Positions 46,560 to 64,000 of a stretch of 64,000 bases of DNA are shown one piece after another. The position numbers were made by a program, and so were the translations under genes. Origin of the DNA: Portunus trituberculatus (lineage: Eukaryota > Arthropoda > Malacostraca > Decapoda > Portunidae); contig NC_059301.1 of NCBI RefSeq assembly GCF_017591435.1, positions 10,549,049-10,613,048 on the forward strand, given 5' to 3'. Below the pieces are notes generated by a model. The model searched no databases, had not been told where the DNA came from, and was given only the letters and a program-made list of their open reading frames with translations. The first letter of the stretch is position 1; each line of letters begins with the position of its first letter.

Positions 46560-48947
46560 GCTTGTCAAAGGTAACGCCAATATTACAGACGCCCCCTCTG
46601 CAGTAACTTTGCAGGTCGTCCCTCCCCTTGGTAGCACAGACCACTCTGGCTTGTCTTTCAATATTCAAACTTCATTTCCTATTCCGGACGAGCCAATATC
46701 GCGGAAAGTATTTCTAAAGTCACGAGCCAATTGGACTGGTGTCATTGCCGATTTTAACAACATTGTATGGCGGGAAATTTTACATTCTGATAGTCCAATT
46801 GATTCCCTTAACAGTGTTTTACTTAACATTAGTGAAAGAAGAATTCCTTCTAAAATAATTCGAAGTCGTCGCAAGGACAGTGCCTGGTTTAATGATGACT
46901 GCAGGCGTGCTCAGCGTGGAAAACAGGTTGCTTATTGTGAATGGTCCCGACTGCGTTCACCTGAATCATGGGAAAATTACGTTCGTCTGCGTTTATTTGC
47001 CCAACGTACATATTCTAGCGCACAGGATGAGTACAATGAACACCTTAAAAATGTTCTGATTGGCACCTCCCAACCACACTCATGGTGGTCAGCTTTAAAG
47101 CAATCACTCTTTGGTGTGGACTCAAGTTTACCTCCTCTGTCATGTACTGACGGTTCAATCTGCCATAATTCTAAGGACAAAGCCAATCTTTTAGCTTCCG
47201 TTTTAACTCGAAACAAAGTGATGAAGAGTTTGATCTGCCGCCGTCTTGTCCCCAGGACATTAAATTACACTCCATTGCCTTTAAGTCCTCCGAAATCTTA
47301 AGATATCTTAATGAGTTAGACTCATTCGGGGGTTGTGATCCTTTGGGTTTTCTGCCTCTTTTTTACAAAAAGATTGCTTCTCCTCTCGCTCCAAAATTGG
47401 CAGTTATTTTTAGAGCTCTTTTTCGTAAGGGTTCTTTTCCGGTATGCTGGCGTACTGCAAATGTTACCCCTATTCCAAAGGGATCTTCATCCTCCATTCA
47501 CCCCGGTGACTATAGACCCATTTCCATAACCCCGGTGTTATCTAAGATTTTTGAGCGCCTGCTGGCCAAGCGTCTCAATCGTTTTTTAGATATTAATAAT
47601 TTGTTGCCATCTAGTCAGTTTGGTTTTAGAAAAGGTCTCAGTACTTCTGATGCTCTCGTTTGCATAACGCACGACATGCAAGCTGCCCTTGATGCTGGTC
47701 ATGAATCTAGAGTAATTTCACTTGATTTTAGTTCTGCATTTGATCGTGTTAATCATAGAGCCCTTTTATCGAAAGTTAGATCTATTGGTATTGGTGGCCG
47801 CGTCCATCAAGTTCTGTCAGAGTTCCTAACGAGTCGAAGGCAGCGTGTGACTGTTGATGGCTGCCTTAGTTCTTTTAGTCCAGTTGTATCCGGTGTTCCG
47901 CAGGGAAGTGTTCTGGGACCTCTTCTTTTATTATTTATACATCTGACATGTGGTGTGGGATTGAATCTAATATGGTTGCTTATGCTGATGACACCACTAT
48001 ATATGCGACAATTCCTTCCCCACAGGATAGGCAGAGAGTCGCTAATGTACTCACTCAAGATGTTTCAAGGATTCTGTCATGGTGTGATCGGTGGGGTATG
48101 AAACTGAACCCGAGTAAATCCCATAGTATGGTTATTAGCAGATCAAGGACACCTTTCCCAGTTCACCCTGATATTGTTGTCAACGAAGTACCTATTCCTA
48201 ATTGTTCGTCTCTGAAGTTACTCGGAGTCACCCTTGATCCCAAACTTACTTTTGAGTTGCACTTGCGTTCACTTGCATCATCAGTCTCATGTAAAGTTGG
48301 TTTGTTACGCAAATGTAGGCGGATATATTCCTCTGATGATATTGTAAGAAATTGCTTTTACTCTTTCATACTGCCTCATTTTGAATATTGTCACTCTGTG
48401 TGGATCTCTGCAGCAGAGTCTCACTTAAAGCTTTTAGATAGAGCATTCAACCAGATTAAATTTCTTCTTCCTAATCTTGAGATTAATCTTCGGCATCGTC
48501 GTTTGGTTGGATCATTGTCCTATTTCTTCAAAATCATGTCTAATTCCAACCACCCGTTGCATTGTCATTTGCCTGCCCTTCACTACCAGCACGTGCTACA
48601 AGACAATCCTTGATCATGAATGACCGTTCCTTGTCTGTGAATCGATGTAATACTTCACAATTTTCCCGGTGTTTTATCCCAGTATCTGCTAGACTCTGGA
48701 ATACAATTCCCAACGAGATTGTTAATTCTAGTAACATTGAAGCATTTAAAAAACGTGTGAATACCTTTCTTCTCTCTGAACTCACTACCTCTTAGATCTC
48801 TACCAATCTTCCTATTCTGTTGTTCATTCCTGTTACTTCCTTTCACTTATCGGTGAGGTGCCGCCCACTGGGCCTTTGGGTTTATGCAGTTATGCTTTCC
48901 AGTGGGTCGCCTTCATTGACCTCATAATAATAATAATAATAATAATA
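46560..48947 (+). mobile_element. 5'-truncated non-LTR retrotransposon (LINE), second family
   Basis: The element starts inside the endonuclease domain, just before its final SDH-type motif (GSTDHSGL), runs through the linker and reverse transcriptase, and ends after a short 3' UTR in (ATA)n at about 48,926-48,947. 5' truncation and a simple-repeat tail are typical of target-primed reverse transcription. It differs in sequence and tail from the LINE at 2,691. The clade is not assigned (Jockey/CR1 superfamily by general appearance). Confidence 0.92.
46564..48795 (+). pseudogene. LINE reverse transcriptase, frameshifted
   Basis: RT blocks in order: DYRPISITPVLSK (near 47,508), FGFRKGLSTSDAL (near 47,620), SLDFSSAFDRVNH (near 47,717), SGVPQGSVLGPLL (near 47,889) and YADDTTIYA with the catalytic Asp pair (near 47,978), then LKLLGVTLD and a C-terminal SARLWNTIPNEIV. 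Frames change near 47,205, near 47,930 (between the SGVPQGS and YADD blocks) and near 48,590, so no full enzyme is encoded. Damage is much lighter than in the LINE at 2,691, suggesting a younger insertion. Confidence 0.93.
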
Positions 48948-49163
48948 TTTCTATTCTTCATTCATCACTGAAAATTATGTTCTGAAATAATTCATGCCAT
49001 TCTACTGACAGAGCAAAAGGTGGTAACCAGTGCACCTCTAGGCACACTTGTTTGTCTGAGGCATCAGGCATGGGATGGAGCGGGGAGGCAGCCGGTGAGG
49101 GGCAAATGACAGCGGAAATTACTGTAATGTTTTGCAGGTAACACTCGCCGTGACGAGAACAAA

Positions 49164-49165
49164 TG

Positions 49166-49261
<96 letters not shown>

Positions 49262-49390
49262 TTTGATTATTTGAAGATTTCTAGAAAACCAGAAAGATTA
49301 ATTTTATTTATATTTTTTTCAGTTATTCCTTTGATTCTGACGTGCGTTAAATGTCGCTTTGATGTGGGTTTCTCTCCTTTACCCTCATGC

Positions 49391-49431
<41 letters not shown>
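49164..49431. repeat. (GT)n and (AC)n arrays
   Basis: GT 49,164-49,260; AC 49,395-49,431. Confidence 0.95.
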
Positions 49432-49434
<3 letters not shown>

Positions 49435-49623
49435 TAGGTTGGCTAGCCTGTTATATTCCTATCTCCCCTCTCCCCTTATCAGAGATGAAGAGGGGAATTT
49501 CTTTGTTCCCTGTCTGCCTCCTTGGACTCGTCATACTGTGCATCGCTTCATTATGAGAGTGAATGTGCTTGGATTGTGTTTCATGAATGATAGAGATGTA
49601 TGATTTTCTTAGTCATGTTCATA

Positions 49624-49626
<3 letters not shown>

Positions 49627-49688
<62 letters not shown>

Positions 49689-49922
49689 AAGTTATCAAGT
49701 GAGAAGTTTTATGGTGCGCGCGTTTGCGTATTTGAATATCTGGTCACGCGGTGTGAATAGTGATGGGCATTAGTGGCAAGGTGCACAAAATCATCCACGG
49801 GTACCAGAACTGAAAGGTTTACGATGAAATGAGCGCTAAGGCCACGCGTTGTACAGTACCGAGAGTCAGCTTATCCCTCCTTATTGCATGTACTGGCTGC
49901 GTGAAGAGAAGCGGGAATTATT

Positions 49923-50001
<79 letters not shown>

Positions 50002-50024
50002 TGTGTGTGTGCGTGTGTGTGTTT
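49627..50024. repeat. (GA)n and (GT)n arrays
   Basis: GA 49,627-49,684; GT 49,925-50,024 with a few variant units. Confidence 0.95.
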
Positions 50025-50335
50025 CTTTTCATTAGGATGAAAAGAAATATTGATGTGTGCGTGTATGGACGTGGGGTGTCATTACACTTAATATAGATAA
50101 GACGTTCTACTTCCGTGTTTAGTGTTCTTTGTTCCGCAGGTTTCTGTGTACGGTAATCTTTTTATACAATTGATTGCGTACAGGCTTTTATTCTTAACTG
50201 CACTGCTGCAATCTGTTGCTGTTTTACATACATACAAATTGCTCTTATGACCTTAACAACCGCATGGAAATGATATTACAATTACCAACATAAAGTAACA
50301 GTTCTGGACAACAAACATGAACTAGTACATGCAAC

Positions 50336-50535
50336 TCTAAACTCTGGAACTCCCTGCCTGCTTCTGTATTTCCATTTTCCTACGACTTGACTTTTTTTCT
50401 ATGAGGGAGGTTTCAAGACATTTGTCCCTGTCTTTTGAATAATTTTCCATAACTTTAAGGGAACTGGCAATCCATTGGGCCTTTATTTTAAATTTTGTTG
50501 CCCTTAGCTAGTCTCCCCTCTTGCATAAGAAAACA
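50336..50535 (+). mobile_element. LINE 3'-end fragment
   Basis: The first part reads like the end of an ORF2 (LWNSLPASV); then come acatttgtccctgtctttt and gttgcccttagctag, ending tcttgcataagaaaac. The same order is seen at 56,836 and 63,383, so these are severely 5'-truncated copies of one LINE family. Confidence 0.82.
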
Positions 50536-50597
50536 AAAAGGTTTCTATAATATATATTTTTTGTTGTCCCTCGTGCATCCTCCTTGTCCTTCTGCAG

Positions 50598-50686
50598 TTG
50601 TGTCAGGAATCAGACAAGAGAGCAACCTGCCAAGTCCTCAGATCCCATCCCGGACCGAGCAAAGTTACTGCGAGGCATTCATGTAA
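50598..50686 (+). CDS. candidate terminal exon, unidentified
   Basis: Acceptor ccttctgcag| is followed by an open frame VSGIRQESNLPSPQIPSRTE... ending YCEAFM and TAA. Composition is protein-like and non-repetitive, but there is no homology that I recognise and no proven partner exon; it may be chance. Confidence 0.25.
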
Positions 50687-51179
50687 TCTAGCTGGCACCT
50701 GTCCCTGCCTGTTCCCCAGTGCTCACAACTCACAAGTGCAATTCAGAACAACAGCTTGAGTCCAACAGGAAGACTATATGGACTGAAGTTTGTTGCACTA
50801 TTTATATTCAGACGTATTTGTATCGTATCTCTGTTTGGCGTCTTTGTGGCGTGACATCCATCACCCACTCATGTTGTGTCTTATCCATCTTCTGTTAATT
50901 TATGCAAGGTATTTATGAAGCCTTCCGCACATCTTTCCATAATCACCATTCGCTCTGAGACATTTGGACTTGTTCTACAGCCACATCTAATTTTTAAACT
51001 GAGAAGAAACTACAAAATGTATAGTTTTTCATTCTTAACCTTCTTGTAAACATTTATAAAGACTTCGTGCATTAATTAATACTAGAGCTCTTAATCGAGT
51101 TGTGTCGCCGTGAAAGGGTTGACACTACATTTCTTGCTTGTTGAGGAATGAAATAACAGACGAATAATTTTCTTTTCTT

Positions 51180-51185
51180 TTTATT
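51180..51185 (-). promoter_or_regulatory. candidate Mlc2 polyadenylation signal
   Basis: AATAAA on the minus strand about 690 bp past the proposed Mlc2 stop; no nearer copy seen. Confidence 0.35.
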
Positions 51186-51191
51186 CGACAG

Positions 51192-51287
51192 GTTCACGAG
51201 GGTTGTGTTGCCGTAATGAGGCTGCTGGGAAAGGATGACCAAATTGAACCTCCGAAGAAGTGTAGCATTGCGTCGCTGCAGGAACAA
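51192..51287 (+). CDS. candidate internal exon, unidentified
   Basis: A strong acceptor (tttttattcgacag|) and donor (gaacaa|gtaaga) bound 96 nt, a phase 0-0 exon reading VHEGCVAVMRLLGKDDQIEP then PKKCSIASLQEQ. Hydrophilic and non-repetitive. The minus strand is also open, so this is a candidate only. It lies in the probable 3' UTR of minus-strand Mlc2. Confidence 0.35.
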
Positions 51288-51531
51288 GTAAGACATTGAC
51301 TGCCTGCTATGACACCGCAACGCTGTCTTAAAAGGTGCGTGTTATAAACCTCAGTGTGTAAGAGAGGAGGGTGTACAAAATTTTAGGGTAGCCGTGTATG
51401 TGTACCATGATCCCGTGTAAACTGTTTGAAGGAGGTACTTGTATATTTATAGGTGTGTATATATTGGACTCAACACGTGTAAACATTAAGGATCTATGAA
51501 GTTATGAAACCCGTGTACGTTAAAAGGAAAT

Positions 51532-51533
<2 letters not shown>

Positions 51534-51600
<67 letters not shown>
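51534..51600. repeat. (GT)n microsatellite
   Basis: About 33 GT units, followed by G/A-rich (GGAA)-type sequence to about 51,830. Confidence 0.95.
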
Positions 51601-51602
<2 letters not shown>

Positions 51603-51874
51603 GCTGCCAAGTAAGGGCTATGGAAGGGTATAGGGGAGGGAGGAAGGGAGATTAGGGGGGGCTAAGGAGAGGTAAGGTGAGATAGGGGAGGGAGGAAGGA
51701 AGGAAGGAAGGAAGGAAAGAAGGAGGGAGGGGAAGGAAGGGGTGGTTTGAGGGAGCCATGATCGGAGGTGAGGTTGGAGGAGGGGAGAGGGGTAGGGAGG
51801 GAGAGGAGAAAACGAGGGGCGACGAAGAAAACGGGATGCCACTCGACAAAGAAAACGAGGCAGTCTTCTTCAGC

Positions 51875-61974
<10,100 letters not shown>

Positions 61975-62125
61975 GATTCCTGATTTGAGTGTGTTGTTTT
62001 CTTTCTTGTCTCTCTCTCTCTTTCACTCTGTTACACGCACGCACTGTCTCTCCCTCTTTCTCCCTCACTCTCTCCCTCTCACACTCTTCTAGGGCGCGAA
62101 GGCGTGGTACCTCCCTTGACCCTCA

Positions 62126-62132
62126 ATATATA
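62126..62132 (-). promoter_or_regulatory. Mlc2 TATA box
   Basis: Minus-strand gggTATATATTGagg. A start site about 30 bp downstream (near 62,100) would leave a 5' UTR of about 125 nt before the exon 1 ATG. The position fits; transcription is not shown. Confidence 0.55.
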
Positions 62133-62264
62133 CCCTCTCATGCCCCTCCCTTCCTCTCCCGCTCTTGCCCCCTCCCTTCCCGACACACCTCCATCCACCC
62201 ATACACCCTCCCTTTCTCCTCCCTCCACTCCACATCACCTATCTTAGCTGCATGCCTCTCCTTC

Positions 62265-62480
62265 CTCTTCTTCTTCTTCTTCCTCCTCCTCCTCCTCCTC
62301 CTCCTCCTCCTCCTCCTCCTCCTCCTCCTCCTCCTCCTCCTCCTCCTGTCCATACCCTCTCCCTCCTCCTCCTCCTCCTCCTACTACCCTCTCTCGTCCA
62401 TACCCTCTCGGCCTCCCCTTCCTCCTCCTCCTCTTCTTCCTCCTCCTCCTCCTCCTCTTCCTCCTCCTCCTCCTCCTCTT
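62265..62480. repeat. (CCT)n-rich array
   Basis: CTC/TCC triplets, densest at 62,279-62,347, then interrupted to 62,480, just upstream of the Mlc2 promoter. Confidence 0.94.
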
Positions 62481-62546
62481 CTTTTCATCATTCTCCATCT
62501 CCTCCTCGTCCTCCCCTCCCGCCATTACCCTCGATCAGTTTCCTTC

Positions 62547-62550
<4 letters not shown>

Positions 62551-62590
<40 letters not shown>

Positions 62591-62668
62591 CTGCTCCTCA
62601 TAACTACTGTCCCACCTTTCTCATTCTTCTTCTCCTCCTCTATAATATATGATTTGCAATTACAACTA

Positions 62669-62744
<76 letters not shown>

Positions 62745-62760
62745 GAGGAGGAGGAGGTGG
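62551..62760. repeat. (AC)n and (GA)n(GGA)n arrays
   Basis: AC 62,551-62,588; GA 62,670-62,741 then GGA/GGT triplets to about 62,770. Confidence 0.95.
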
Positions 62761-62785
62761 TGGTGGTGGTAAAGATGATTTAGAG

Positions 62786-63333
62786 CAGGGTCTCAAAAAG
62801 TGTAGTGGGCGGCCACCCCTTGCCAGCGAGAAGGGGTCGTGATGAGAACACAGTGGCGTGGTGTGTGAAGTCATCTGCCCAAACGTCATTGTTCAAATAG
62901 CGCGTAATAAAACAATACCGTAGAGTGAATGTTAATTGAGATGTCTCGTGCTTGCATTAATTGTTTGACGTGTTATTTTCAGCAGAAGCAAATAGTTTTC
63001 TTTTTTTTTTCTTTTTTTAACAGTGCGAATTAATAAATGGTTGGAGGCACTGCGAGGACTCGGGTCAGTTGTTATGATGAATTTTGGGATTCCTCAAGCT
63101 TATAAGACCCCTTAAGAGACCCCCACACACACTCCCACAGGTTTATTTCAGGGAAAATTATAAAAGAAAGAAATAGTTCCTCTCTTTCATATCCCAGACA
63201 ATATTCTCATCCCAGCACTAATAGACCCCTTAAAATAACCTCTAAAAACTCCTTCAGTCCCTCCCAGAACCCAACACACCCACAGTTCAAGACAGGAAAG
63301 AGGACGCAAGGTAAGGTAGTTTGGGAGCCACTG
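62786..63333. mobile_element. hAT-like non-autonomous element, about 548 bp
   Basis: Ends cagggtctcaaa and tttgggagccactg are imperfect inverted repeats of CAGTGGCTCCCAAA type. The flanks atttagag and acttagat agree at six of eight bases, fitting a decayed 8-bp target duplication. The interior has no transposase frame. Confidence 0.7.
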
Positions 63334-63382
63334 ACTTAGATGATGGTGATTGTGGCGGTGACTAAGAGGAGTAGAGAGCGGA

Positions 63383-63528
63383 GAAGGAAAAAGGAGGGTT
63401 TCAAAATATTTATCCATTTTATTTTTGGCTAACTCTCAGACCTGCAAGGGGACTGATAACCTAGCGGGCCATATATATTTTTTTCTTATGTTGCCCTTGG
63501 CCAGCTTTCCCCTCTTACATAAAAAAGA
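63383..63528 (+). mobile_element. LINE 3'-end fragment
   Basis: ggagggtttcaaaatattta, then tttggctaactctcagacct, gttgcccttggccagcttt and cccctcttacataaaaaaga; same family as 50,336 and 56,836. Confidence 0.82.
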
Positions 63529-63599
63529 ACATAGCATAAGAAAACAATTGACCTACACAGCATAACAAACAACTGGCCTGCACATTTGATCCTACCAAA

Positions 63600-63822
63600 C
63601 TGCTCGGAAACTTATCATTGCTTGTTGGTAAAGTGAAAAGTACAACCCAACACTGTCAGAGGAAGAGATTAAGATTTAGAGAAAGAGTGGATGGAATTTA
63701 TCGATATTTAAGCTGCTCGGGAACTTATTGCTTGTTATAAAAGCGAAAAAGTACAACCCAACACTGTCAGAGGAAGAGATCAAGATTTAGTTAAAGAGTG
63801 TATTGAATTATCGGTATTTACT
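63600..63822. repeat. two-unit tandem duplication, 113-bp period
   Basis: ctgctcgg.aacttat ... caacccaacactgtcagagg ... agatttag occurs at 63,600 and again at 63,713 with small indels. Confidence 0.9.
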
Positions 63823-64000
63823 GCATGGGAGTTAATGGATGACGAAAAAAGAGAAAGTTAGAAATACCAGACTAAAGTATTGGAGATTTTTTTTTTTTTC
63901 ATATTTCCCGAGTTTTCATGAATTTCTCTTTTGGGAAGGACTCATTTCTTTTCCTTAATTTTTCTCTTGTGTGTTTTCTTCTCATTATTTTCTTTCTTTA
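63823..64000. other. no feature seen
   Basis: Short AT-rich end of the window; nothing recognisable. Confidence 0.5.

Overview
The window is eukaryotic nuclear DNA, most probably from a decapod crustacean or a close arthropod relative. The protein genes are split by GT-AG introns, one of them encodes an arthropod-type muscle myosin regulatory light chain, and the non-coding DNA is crowded with long (GT)n, (CT)n, (AT)n and triplet arrays. The species call is inference; the intron-exon architecture and repeats are read directly.

Layout. 1-17,800: no convincing host gene; it holds a decayed CR1/L2-like LINE (2,691-5,780), three tRNA-derived SINE copies, a non-autonomous hAT element with a perfect 8-bp target duplication, a 15-unit minisatellite and many microsatellites. 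17,808-37,166 (+): a complete 16-exon SLC6 neurotransmitter/amino-acid symporter gene, glycine-transporter-like. Every exon junction keeps the reading frame and the model gives 732 residues; the first exon would add an unusual Cys/His-rich cytoplasmic N-terminus. 37,167-51,800: mostly repeats, with two or three minus-strand exons (43,445-42,617) that splice in frame into a coiled-coil peptide of unknown identity, a 5'-truncated LINE (46,560-48,947), SINEs, and two isolated plus-strand exon candidates. 61,974-51,875 (-): a myosin regulatory light chain 2 (Mlc2) gene. Its start codon sits alone in exon 1 behind a TATA box, three internal exons carry the Pro/Ala-rich N-terminal extension and EF-hand body, and a probable final exon holds one codon plus stop. 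SLC6 and Mlc2 are convergent and unrelated in function (membrane amino-acid uptake; muscle thick-filament regulation).

Most striking observations. (1) LINE and tRNA-SINE insertions sit inside (AC)n microsatellites with AC arrays on both sides, suggesting a LINE/SINE pair that uses AC repeats as target. (2) The Mlc2 intron after exon 2 carries about eight tandem degenerate copies of its own exon-end/5' splice site. (3) Splice sites of several SLC6 introns are built from or abut microsatellites. (4) Two MITE families, with seven and four copies, are defined by terminal inverted repeats visible in the window. (5) A ~90-bp near-perfect inverted repeat plus a third direct copy lies in the Mlc2 intron. 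No bacterial-type operon, CRISPR array, functional RNA gene or virus was seen.
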